A stretch of 64,000 nt of DNA from Cylicocyclus nassatus. Lineage: Eukaryota > Nematoda > Chromadorea > Rhabditida > Strongylidae. Position 1 is the first letter of the stretch, and every line of letters begins with the position of its first letter. Of the stretch, positions 39,007 through 48,450 are shown piece by piece. The notes under the pieces are model-generated. The model was given only the letters and a program-made list of their open reading frames with translations, did not search any database and was not told the origin of the DNA. The translations under genes were made by a program, and so were the position numbers. Location of the stretch: assembly GCA_958299035.1 (NCBI GenBank), contig CATQJL010000001.1:26763521-26827520 (forward strand). Reading direction: 5' to 3'.

Positions 39007-40028
39007 TAAGGTCGTCCCGAAAGTATTTTCGCTTTTTTCAAACAATCGCCACGGTCCGCAGAACAAACTTCCTTAGAAGATCTTGGAAGCTTTTTGATGC
39101 AATTTTTTATGCTCTTTCAAATGGTTATCTTTATATTGTAATTTATCCAACGAGCTCTCAGAAAATTACCAAAAACTGCGACCCACGCTTTTACCAAGGT
39201 CAAGTTTTGCTATTTTTCTAAATTCCTGTAGTGATTTCCGAAGGAGTTCAAGTGACCTTTAAATAGAGCAAACAAAGTAGGATATAAAACAATTTCCGCC
39301 CCTTCCAAATCTTACTTTACAAAATTTTTAGAAATATTTTCTGATGCTATCAAATTCTATATTTCGTCAACTTAAACCTCATAGAGCATCACTCGGGAAG
39401 CAACTCGGGTGTTATTCGATGCAGCACCTTCTTCTCTTTCAGAGAAATGTTTTTTGTTTCTGATTCGTAAGCTTTTAGAGGAAAAAATCGACAAAATTCA
39501 TGTTTTTGATGGCGCCCCAAGATGTACCCGAAAAATTCAAAATCTGATATTTCGAACCTGGAAACGCTCATTTGTCTCGTAAAATTGGTAATAAATCTTA
39601 ATCTATCTTTAAGAGTATCAGAAACTGAAAATTTATTAGAGTTTGACGATTCTGCGTCTGGTATGGGTCTGCTAAAATTCGATAGTGTTGTTTAAAATTT
39701 TGTCAAAAAATTATGGAGAGTTCTGGGAAGGAGAAAGAAATTGTTTTGCATCCTATTTCGTTTGCTCTATCCGCAAGTTACTTGGGCTTCTTCCGAGAAT
39801 CAGTACAAGAATTTAGAAAAATAGCGAAACTTGACCTTGGTAAAAAGCGTGGGTCGCAGTTTTTGGTAATTTTCTGAGAGCTCATTGGTTAAACTACAAT
39901 ATAAAGATAACCATTTGAGCAAAAGCATAAAATATTGCATCAAATGCTTCCAAAATCTTCTAAGGATGTTTGTTCTGCGGACGTGGAGATTGTTTGAAAA
40001 AAGCGAAAATACTTTCGGGACGACCTAA
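39007..40028. mobile_element. Mariner-like MITE, TTAGGTCGTCCCGAAAGTAT ends
   Basis: The right end (complement of TTAGGTCGTCCCGAAAGTAT) pairs with TAAGGTCGTCCCGAAAGTAT at 39007. Complementarity extends about 250 bp inward (AACTGCGACCCACGCTTTTA / TAAAAAGCGTGGGTCGCAGT). About 1 kb with no transposase. Confidence 0.9.
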
Positions 40029-40039
40029 TATATAAAGCT

Positions 40040-40372
40040 GAATGTCTGTTTGTTTCGTCTGTCTATATGTTTGTCTGTCTATGTGTACGTGTGTTGATCC
40101 GGATCAAATTTTGCACACATACACTTTGAGGCAGGCCGGATGTCATAGGCTAATTTTCGTTATCGATTAAATCGATTTTATAATTTTTTTGCGAAGCCAC
40201 GGGGCTGGGAGTTGGCACAGTAGGGGGGGGGGGGGGTAATCGAGCATGCTGGTAACTAACACAGCGGGAATAGGCATGTAGAAGTGGACACATGAGGTTG
40301 TACAGGGAAGGAATAAGACCTTTATCTAGTGTTCTGACAGGGCCGTGCGGAGCCGGGTAATCCAGCTAGAAA
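40040..40372 (+). repeat. Interspersed repeat, Helitron-like, relative of 8740-9180
   Basis: Starts with TGTCTGTTTGTTTCGTCTGT-type low-complexity sequence, then GATCCGGATCAAATTTTGCA, paired ATCGAT motifs, a G14 tract near 40230, and a GTGCGGAGCCGGGT block 11 nt before CTAG at 40369-40372. The arrangement resembles a Helitron 3' end. Confidence 0.5.
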
Positions 40373-40415
40373 GCCACTATTACAGTTGCAGCGGTGGAAT
40401 TTGTCCAAAACTGCG

Positions 40416-40520
40416 GGATTGTCGGGATTCGCGGGATTGTCGGGATTCGCGGGATTCGCGGGATTCGCGACTTCGCGGGATTTGCGGGATTCGCGGGATT
40501 TGCGGGATAAGCGGGATTTA
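40416..40520 (+). repeat. Minisatellite, GCGGGATTC-type 9-bp unit
   Basis: Roughly a dozen degenerate copies of CGGGATTCG / CGGGATTTG / CGGGATTGT in tandem, ending in GCGGGATTTAG. Confidence 0.85.
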
Positions 40521-41176
40521 GCTATAACTTCTTTTAAAATAGCTTTATTTGTAATCTGAGTGAAGATTTGGCTTCAGCTTGATGAGACGAATCTTTTGAT
40601 CTACGCTATGTCCGTAGTTCATAGTGACGGGGTAGACATACAATGATAACTTGTTGTTTTCTACGTTAAGGCTTTTGTGAACATTTATCACAGTGTAAAT
40701 CGCGTATAGGAGGTTCTGGTACGAAGCTCTCGTTATCGAAAACTATCGCAAAAATTGGGCAGTTTTTATCTACCCTTATCGCTGATATAAGCATTTTACC
40801 ATTTATCACTGATAATAACACATTTTTGGATCATTTTTTGCATATGGTAAGGAAAGTACTGTAGGAAAAGCTGTGTGAATTTCTATCGCTCTTTCTCTCA
40901 TTATAAGTGATCTACAGGCTTTTCTAGTTCTATTGCTCGGTGCAATTGGTAGATCCCTCGCTGCAGCAATCGATCGATTTTTCATCGGCACATGCCATTG
41001 CTGCCAATTCTTACCTAGAATGGCATTTTTGCTTCAACTCGCTTCACGCCTGGGCTGAAATTCTGTACCTATATGGAAGATGAACGTGGAAATCGACCGC
41101 ATGAATTTAAGCCATTCTTATCTGTCGTTGTCATTGATATCATCATTTTATCATTTATCACTGACGACACAAAATT
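40521..41176. other. No gene seen
   Basis: No exon recognised before the assembly gap. Confidence 0.4.
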
Positions 41177-41676
41177 NNNNNNNNNNNNNNNNNNNNNNNN
41201 NNNNNNNNNNNNNNNNNNNNNNNNNNNNNNNNNNNNNNNNNNNNNNNNNNNNNNNNNNNNNNNNNNNNNNNNNNNNNNNNNNNNNNNNNNNNNNNNNNNN
41301 NNNNNNNNNNNNNNNNNNNNNNNNNNNNNNNNNNNNNNNNNNNNNNNNNNNNNNNNNNNNNNNNNNNNNNNNNNNNNNNNNNNNNNNNNNNNNNNNNNNN
41401 NNNNNNNNNNNNNNNNNNNNNNNNNNNNNNNNNNNNNNNNNNNNNNNNNNNNNNNNNNNNNNNNNNNNNNNNNNNNNNNNNNNNNNNNNNNNNNNNNNNN
41501 NNNNNNNNNNNNNNNNNNNNNNNNNNNNNNNNNNNNNNNNNNNNNNNNNNNNNNNNNNNNNNNNNNNNNNNNNNNNNNNNNNNNNNNNNNNNNNNNNNNN
41601 NNNNNNNNNNNNNNNNNNNNNNNNNNNNNNNNNNNNNNNNNNNNNNNNNNNNNNNNNNNNNNNNNNNNNNNNNNNN
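41177..41676. other. Assembly gap of exactly 500 N
   Basis: The round length suggests a placeholder rather than a measured distance. Reading frames running across it are meaningless. Confidence 0.98.
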
Positions 41677-41701
41677 AAGCAGTGGTATCAACGCAGAGTA
41701 C
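41677..41701 (+). other. SMART cDNA oligonucleotide contamination
   Basis: The 25 bases directly after the gap (AAGCAGTGGTATCAACGC...GAGTAC) are identical to the template-switch/PCR primer used for SMART cDNA amplification. It is not native genomic sequence. Confidence 0.95.
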
Positions 41702-41854
41702 TCTTCAACAGATTCGAGTAAAACATGTGTTGTTTTTCCTTGATCACCACGTTGAGAATTTTCATGTAGAGAGCTCGTATTTTGGGATGATCTTCCGATA
41801 AACAGCATGTTGATCCTAACTTCTTATTCGTAATGAATAAGAAGACAGTTCGAC

Positions 41855-43665
41855 ATGCAATCCGTCACAGCCACGTCTTACAAGATCCGGCCCATCATCA
41901 GCTGCGTCAACGGTCCAACCGACCGTATATCATGGTTCCTTAACAAAATCGTGAGCCAACTTTTAGACAAGATACCCGCCCATTTGACCAATACCAATCA
42001 TTTCCTTGAGCTTCTACGTCAGACAAATTTCAGTCAAGAATGCGTAGTTGAGTCGTTTGACGTAACTTCATTGTATACCAATGTAGCCAATGAAGACGCA
42101 TTGCAAGCGCTTTCTGAGATGTTGGAACTGCATAGTAAAACTATAACGATGTACACTCTCAGCAAAGCACGCGTCATAACACTCATTAAGGAATGCTTGC
42201 GTTGTAATATTTTCAAGTGGTCGGGCCAACACTATGCACAAGTTAGAGGTTTGGCAATGGGCCAACGATTGGCACCCGTCTTAGCAATCTGCTTCATGAG
42301 CAGAATTGAACAACCTGTGCTATCGAGAAGTCCGCTTATGTACTGTCGATACATCGACGATTGTTGTATCATTACTTCAACACAGTCCGAAATGGACGAG
42401 TGTTTTAGACTATTGAATCAACAATCTCAGTACATAAGCTTCACGCGGGAGAAGCCATGCAACGGTTGGCTACCGTTCCTGAATGCGCAGCTGATGGTGG
42501 TAAATGACACGGTACAGGTCAAATGGTACAGAAAAGAGAGCAGTAAGAATATTCTTCTGCATGCACAATCCGCGCACCCGACAGCCGTGAAACGCGCCAT
42601 AATCCGGAATATGATCAAAACGGCAGTCAACATCTGTAGCGGCGAAAAGGAAAAACAGGAATCACTGAGGATGGCAGCTGAAATAATGACTGCAAATGGT
42701 TATACTATGCGCCCTAGACGAACAAAGAAAACATCAGCAAAGGCGAGTGAACAGAACATGAACAAAATACCTCTGTGCCTCCCTTACATCTCCGAAAAGG
42801 TCAGTACTGCGATAAGACAATGCTTGATACGAGCACAGTTGGAGAACGAAATTGTCTTGGTAAATATTCCCCGAGACAACATCAAAACACAACTGGTACG
42901 TAATCAATTTATGACAGGACTTGTGTCACGCGAAATTGCATAATCTGCCCTTATGGGAAGGCTGGAGACTGTTCGAAGTCTGGCGTTGTGTATCAAATAG
43001 AATGCTTAGCGTGCTTTGCCATATACATCGTTGAAACAGGTAGACCACTGTGCGTGCGCGTAAACGAGCATTTGGCTAGCAAAAAGCGGCAGAACGTAAT
43101 GAGTCCGCTAGGAAAGCATAGAAAGATAGATCATAGCGGTACCGATTTCGACATTAAGTGCATAATTTTGGCCTACGAGAACCATATCTCCGCTAGAAAG
43201 GCCCTCGAAGCGTCCTACATTCTTGTCCGTGACCCCAAGATCAACAACAAGAATGAACAATTATCTATAACTGGAGATCTAATGCCGTATCTGACATATT
43301 GCAAACTATAAGATCATTTGTCATTTGTCCTATTTAAGCAGTTCGTTGACATCGCGACTGCTTATTCTCAACATCGCAGTCAGTTGACACGACTGTCTAT
43401 ACTCAACACCGCAGTCGGTCCAAGCACATATAAAGCAGCTGATACTGCTACAAATCACGGTGGCACTCTGGTGAGTCAAACTCTACTCGCAGACCTCCTG
43501 CTTCCACTAAAGACCATTCGAATGGCCGAGTGGGAGGAGATGTTTGGCGACTAAGATCGTGAATCGAAGTGACTGACTCCTTTTAAGCCTCTGACGACGG
43601 CGTTGTGCCGAAACGTTGGGCAATAAAGTGTCACCTATAACAACCTGTACGGCAGAAGAAAAGTA
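41855..43665 (+). mobile_element. Penelope-like retroelement (RT plus GIY-YIG), 5'-truncated
   Basis: A 362-codon frame (41855-42943) holds a Penelope-type reverse transcriptase. It has KIRPIISCVNGPTDRISW (RT motif region, residues 10-27), FDVTSLYTNV with catalytic Asp69, GLAMGQRLAP (132-141) and the active-site YIDD (166-169). It ends in the DDN(I)K-type linker. A one-base frameshift near 42910 moves the reading frame into TCVTRNCIICPYGKAGDC and then a GIY-YIG endonuclease domain. That domain ends at 43311, and its core reads IYIVETGR instead of the usual YIGETGR. The N-terminal part (KTHK block) is missing, so the copy is 5'-truncated near 41845. The 3' end carries a hammerhead-like fold. 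The element sits about 60 bp before an exon of the acetyl-CoA hydrolase gene, i.e. in its intron. Confidence 0.88.
43587..43621 (+). ncRNA. Hammerhead ribozyme-like motif in the Penelope-like element
   Basis: All core elements lie in order in 35 nt. Helix I is GCCT (43587-43590) pairing with GGGC (43618-43621). The core is CTGACGA (43591-43597). Stem II is GGC-GTTGT-GCC (43599-43609) with one unpaired C. GAAA is at 43610-43613. A two-pair helix III, AC/GT, is followed by the cleavage-site T at 43617. Such minimal helix III forms are known from Penelope-like elements and probably act as dimers (ACGT is self-complementary). The copy at 60092-60127 keeps the stems, with one compensating change, but has lost the core. 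Confidence 0.7.
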
Positions 43666-43724
43666 TTGAAATCAGAGTTTACGTAATTTTATTTTCATGA
43701 TTTTTCAAAATCCTTCATTTGCAG

Positions 43725-44109
43725 TTGTTGCGGATTCCGTCGGCAAGCGTTTCTTGTCCGGTTTCGGTGGACAGGTAGACTTCATCCGAGGAGCCGCTCT
43801 TTCCGATGATGGACTCGGCAAGCCAATTATTGCACTTCCAGCCATGTCAAAGAAAGGAATTAGCAAGATTGTGCCATATATCAACGAGGTTGGCAATAGT
43901 ACCGTCAGCTTCCTTGTAATGAGTTAATTGTGTAATTATAGGGTGCTGGTGTTGTGACTACACGCTCTCATGTGCATTACGTTGTGACTGAATACGGTAT
44001 TGCTCAACTATGGGGAAAGAACATGCGACAAAGAGCTTACGAGTTGATCAAGATTGCTCATCCTTCCAAGCAACAAGAACTTGAGAAAGCTGCTTTCGAA
44101 AGATTAAAG
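43725..44109 (+). CDS. Acetyl-CoA hydrolase / CoA-transferase, 3' exons (partial)
   Basis: Two exons of a family I CoA-transferase-type acetyl-CoA hydrolase, which handles acetyl/acyl-CoA and carboxylates in mitochondria. Exon 43725-43888 encodes GFGGQVDFIRGAALSDDG and KKGISKIVPYINE. Exon 43942-44109 encodes GAGVVTTRSHVHYVVTEYG and the helix ending AAFERLK. Donor GTTGGC and acceptor ATTATAG join them in phase 0 across a 53-bp intron. Both exons are clean and conserved, so the gene was recently functional. A short final exon should follow; it was not identified with confidence. The first two thirds of the protein must lie upstream, behind the Penelope-like element and the sequencing gap, or be missing from this assembly. 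Confidence 0.85.
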
Positions 44110-45660
44110 GTAAGATTCATCCTCTTTGCCCATCAAGTTTGTCATTTTTTTTATTCTGAAATTTTTCTATGCTTTTTTTACACTGACTTTCATAGCTATA
44201 CCAGTCAATTTGGTACTCAAACTTTTCATGTGAAGATTTCGTAACCGAGCCACTGTTTGAACGGGAGCTTATATGAATTACTCTGGCCAAGAAACTAGAA
44301 CTAAATCACAATTTTTGCCCAATACCGTTCTTTCTGAGTGGACCACTATGCTGTGATACGGTAGTGGGTGAGAATTCGGAGGTATATTTTTCGGCCATTG
44401 CAAGGGATTTCGTAAGAGCTACTGCTTAAGGTGGCTTAGTTCATTCTTCTCGTCGTATCCTTATAAGAAGTTTGGGTCCCCAAATTTGTCTGGTCCCTCC
44501 CAACCTGTAGAGTTCCTGATTTTCTTTAGAAAATACGTATAGGCCGTCCTCGCTGCGCGCGGAGAGCAACGCTGTCCCGTACAGCGAAGATAGTACGGGC
44601 GCAGAGAAAACAAGGCGGCGAGAGTGCACGGGGAAAGAATTTTGAAAACAATTCAGTTTGTAAAACATTTGGAAACATTTCAGTTTGTACAGTTTCTCGT
44701 TAGGATGCAGCCGAATTCGACAGCAGCTAAGCGAGCTGTTAAAAGAGGCGTTTTGGTTCTAGACGAGTCACCACAGAAGCGTATGCGAATGAATGCGATG
44801 TCCCTAAGAAGTAAGTTGCATACATATCATTGTGAGAGGTTTTTTTTTTTCGAGCTGTTGTACATGTAAAAGAAAGCAGTCAGAGCTAAGGTTCAAACCG
44901 TAATGAATGTTTTATCGGTAGCTGCTTACTGCGTGTGCATTGTCTCAATCTTTAACCTGTTAGATCATGAAATGCTAAGGGTTTGTTCTTTTTTGTTGAT
45001 GACGTGGGAGAAGATAAGCTATAAGGCGGATTTCAAGAGTCATTTGGAGAAACCATTCTTCGTTTAATCTCGTATCGCTTTGACGTCGGATTTTTCCGAG
45101 GTACTATTGCATTCTATAGGCATTTTCTTATAAGGAAACAAACCTCACCGTGCCGCTTAAGTCAGGCTTATTTCTTCTCTCATTTGGGATACGCTCCTTC
45201 ATTTTGGCTGTTTTGCCTAACCTATTCTCAGTTTCATTGCGTATCTTTTTTTTTCTCTAACACTTTTCATTCTTACAATCGTCTTTCTTTCCAGACTTGT
45301 CGAGTATTTGATCCGACTCTCTTGACTTCAACTCCCGAAAAGGACTAACTTTACGATCTGCGGTTTTTAAGGTGTGTTCTAATGACTTCTACTGCTAAAT
45401 AATAATAGTAATTGTTATTAGTCATTTGCGTAATCGTTGAAGTGCCGACAGTGTCCAAATTTGTGTGCTGTCAACCTCATCAGTTAACGAGCGCCCGGGC
45501 GTACCTCCCACACAGGTGCGTTCATTTTTTTTTGTCTCGGAAAATCCCATCAGCATGTTAGGAGTTTGTAGCTTTTCCTGCTTTTCTCAATTCGGCAGTC
45601 ACTGGCATCACGTTTTTCTCAAGGTTTATGTTTACATGCTATCTATCATGCTAGCTTGAC
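44110..45660. other. Mostly unassigned; contains a candidate first exon
   Basis: The end of the acetyl-CoA hydrolase gene should lie here. At 45264-45295 there is a strong acceptor (TTTCTTTCCAG), followed by a short frame TCRVFDPTLLTSTPEKD ending in TAA, which could be a terminal exon of an unknown transcript. Confidence 0.35.
44705..44810 (+). CDS. Candidate first exon, unrecognised basic protein
   Basis: The ATG at 44705 follows a TTTCAG acceptor (about 25 nt upstream) and opens 35 codons (MQPNSTAAKRAVKRG..., then VLVLDESPQKRMR) up to a perfect GTAAGT donor at 44811. The peptide is basic. Joining it to the acceptor at 45295 gives only five more codons before a stop, so the downstream exon is unresolved. 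No family was recognised. Confidence 0.35.
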
Positions 45661-45679
45661 AACCTCAGTCACAGTTGCA

Positions 45680-45930
45680 GCCAACCTATAGCCGTTTCCA
45701 AAGCCAAAATTCTTGAGTCATTCTTGTTTATTGGAAAATCAAGTACTTGCAAGATTTTTTGATGTAGGAAAGCTGTGAAGTTTATGTAAACCAAATATTT
45801 AGGTTGATAGATAGGTCTTAGTATGTTTCCATCTCGAGAAATTTCTATTATCAAAATGTCAATATAGGGTATATCTTCTTCTTTCCAAAGCGATATCTTT
45901 GTACAACAAGCACCTTCCACTATGGGAACT
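45680..45930 (-). pseudogene. Reverse-transcriptase fragment (possibly Penelope-like)
   Basis: A minus-strand frame contains WKEEDIPYIDILIIEISRDG followed by NILRPIYQPKYLVYINF. This resembles the region after the active site of Penelope/LINE reverse transcriptases (LPFLDVLI...DG...VYRKPT...YIHF). The match is weak and there is no active site. Confidence 0.3.
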
Positions 45931-46354
45931 TTTGCCTTACACTATGGCAACTTTCGACTTACGAGGAAGGTACTTTCAATGGACGCGGTCTTTTGATATA
46001 AGATGCAAATCAAGAGATTGTGAGCCACCCTTACAACACAGCTGAGATGTTATCATGTCACTCAATAAGAACAACAACTCAATCTTATTCCTTTGTCAAG
46101 TACCGAGAAGTGTTAGCTAACCACTGAAATGTTGCGGCGGCCCAACCACTGCGTCGTATCCCATGCGGGTACGACTAACGCTTACAGCGTGGGGTAATGT
46201 GATGGGACGCCGCTCGCTTGCTTGGGTTGATGGAACGCGCATTAGGGAACGCCGTTGGTACGCTAAGCGCACGCCCGTGGTACGCAAAGCCATTTAGGTA
46301 CGCCGCTGGTACGCAACGAAAGTCTGAGTAACTCAGTTTTAAAGTGCAAAATGT

Positions 46355-46440
46355 TTCGCTCTGCATTGGATTCGAACCACCACCTTTCGCCCTCAATGCC
46401 AACAACTAACCATTACACGACTGCACCACAGAGGCGCATA
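46355..46440 (-). repeat. tRNA-derived sequence (SINE or tRNA pseudogene)
   Basis: The minus strand reads GCCTCTGTGGTGCAGTCGTG, then TAATGGTTAGTTG (A-box-like) and GGTTCGAATCC (B box) at tRNA spacing. The acceptor stem pairs over only five bases (CTCTG/CAGAG), and the T stem has mismatches, so it is probably not a working tRNA. Flanking 46140-46340 is a GC-rich repeat with several GGTACGC units. Confidence 0.55.
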
Positions 46441-46767
46441 ACAGTGCTCTCAAACTCAAGGAGCGCCCTCAACATAGGATTTTCAGGCTTCCATAACTCT
46501 CTTCAAAAGAGCGCTACGCAGAAACGGAAAGCAGATTTGAAATCAGCGTTCAAAGCTGCTTCAGATGGTATGCATCTCATAATAAAAGACCACGGCCAAT
46601 GAAAGTGCTTCCCTTGTTAGACCCATATGCACGTACATCCCCGCTGGAGAGGGAAGAGCATCTGAGAGGTCCCATCTCAATCTTACATCTTACCCAATCT
46701 TACGTGAAGATGCTTCATGAATTGAGTTTTAAAGCCACGAAAATGATAAGGGCATATAGATAGGGAA

Positions 46768-46795
46768 CCTCCGCGAAGCGGAGGTGACGCACTGG
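46768..46795 (+). mobile_element. Helitron 3' end
   Basis: The hairpin CCTCCGC-GAA-GCGGAGG (46768-46784) is followed by TGACGCACTGG and then T. That is a hairpin 11 nt from a CTRR terminus before T, the Helitron 3' signature. The same 11-mer ends the element at 54934-55722. The 5' end was not found. Confidence 0.65.
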
Positions 46796-46843
46796 TAAAT
46801 ACCAATAAAATGTTTGAATCTTTAGTGTACTGAAAAAGATTGC

Positions 46844-48282
46844 ATGATGGAAGAAAGATCGGTCTGCAGTGACATTATCATAGAAGAAGTTTTGAAGAGA
46901 AGGGGGATCCTTCTTGATTTGAACGAAGCGAGGAACCCTGAAGCAAACAGGCGAAAATCAAAAGCTTGGAAAGAAATTCAGGATCTTGTTCTTGTGCAGT
47001 GTAAAAGGGTGCTCACGATAGAGCAAGTAAAGAGAATTTGGAGCAATCGCAAAGCGCATGTGCGGGAAGCGATTTTAAAAGAAAAAAGGTGAATGGACGT
47101 GCTGACTTATTGAGCATGATTACAGCGTACAGTTTTAGATATAGAAGCAGCACAGGGCGGATTGGACCCCGTTCTAGAAAAAACAATCTCAACTACTCTT
47201 TCTTCGTTAAGCCAAGCGGAGACATTGCTGGCGAAGACGCTGGGGAGGGAAGCCGTGATGGCTGGGCTGGGAAACATGGAGACCTATGTGGATAAAGTAT
47301 AGATTTGCTTTGCTGTGAGTTTAGTGTGATAATGTGCATATTCAGGTAAAGGGTGGTGGATATCGAGGGGAGATTCAGAGGGAATGCGAGGGAGGGGAAT
47401 CTGACTTTAATACGCGTAAGGTATGGATCTATCGATGACATGACATGCTTACAATATATGCTCACACTATTTAGAAACAGTCACACCGATACTGCGACAA
47501 AGATAATTTTGGCGATAACGTGGTTTGCGGCGATCGATGGAGGGAAGCAAGGGGTGATGCAGGCAGGAAGGAGGACGGAGGGTGGGTGGGAAATGATAAC
47601 CGACACGATTTGCAAAAAAGGAAGGACATACAAAAGGTAATCATGATGCGAAGTGCCAACAAGCTTAGTGTAACTAAACTTTCCAGATGCGACATCCGGA
47701 GCAGAGCGGAAGCGATTTTTACCCGTCTGACATCGAGGGATCGGAAGGACGGAGGGTTGGAGGGAGGGATAGTGCAGGCAGAAGGGATGAGGAGGAAGAC
47801 TGGGAGGGAGGGAACTCCACTTCTCCGGAGGTTATAGCCGACGCTGAACTCAGGGCATCCGACTCAAGCGGGTACAAGAGCAACTCATTGACGTATGTAT
47901 TAGCATCCGTTAGATTATCACTATAGATTTTATTCTAGTTTGATTCCGATGTGTCGTCAATTTCGCCCCCGAAACGTCGCAAATATACGGATAGGGAAGT
48001 TAATAAGTTTCAAATGGAGGTTCTAAAAGTGGGTTTGTTTTGAACATGAAGGTTGCAAAAGATTTTTCATTTTAGGAAGAAAAGGCACTAGTAGCCAAAA
48101 AATCACTTTTTTTGGATAGGCAATTAGAACTGCTTGGCGAAATCAAGGAAATGATTAGTGAAAGCCTACACATCTTACGCGGAAAAAGAGAAGTGAAGAA
48201 ACCAACAAAGCAAATAGAGCTTTGGAATCCCTGTGATGGGGATCCCAACGTAGCTGAATCCGTAGAATCTACAGATCTTTAA
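46844..48282 (+). CDS. Myb/SANT-like protein of a PIF/Harbinger element
   Basis: The first exon (46844-47088) encodes a Myb/SANT-like DNA-binding domain: KSKAWKEIQDLVLVQCKR, then LTIEQVKRIWSNRKAHVREA. Later exons in good frame are 47687-47896 (acidic, Ser/Gly-rich), 47939-48028 (ends PPKRRKYTDREVNKFQMEVL) and 48076-48282 (a helical stretch KKSLFLDRQLELLGEIKEM, ending at TAA 48280-48282). These three join in phase 0. One or two middle exons within 47139-47420 are likely (a frame with EKTISTTLSSLSQAETLL), but the phase from exon 1 does not fit, so a small sequence error or an unseen splice site remains. In Harbinger elements such a partner binds the ends and carries the transposase into the nucleus. 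It is convergent with the transposase next to it. Confidence 0.65.
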
Positions 48283-48450
48283 GTATCACACGTTTACTTT
48301 GCTGTTCGTTACATGTTATTGTTGTCAATTTTTTCTGATAAAGATATTGAAAATTATGAGTTTTAAACAGTTGCAATAGTTTAACAAGCATAAAATACCT
48401 TTTATAACAGCAACAAAAATAAAAAACATACAGAACACACTAACAAAAAA

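Noticed and set aside
40416..40520. CRISPR-like array
   Set aside because: The units are contiguous 9-bp repeats without spacers in a eukaryotic context.
41073..41808. Long reading frames of 213-242 codons
   Set aside because: They consist almost entirely of the N gap.
46355..46440. Functional tRNA gene
   Set aside because: A and B boxes are present, but the acceptor and T stems do not pair fully.
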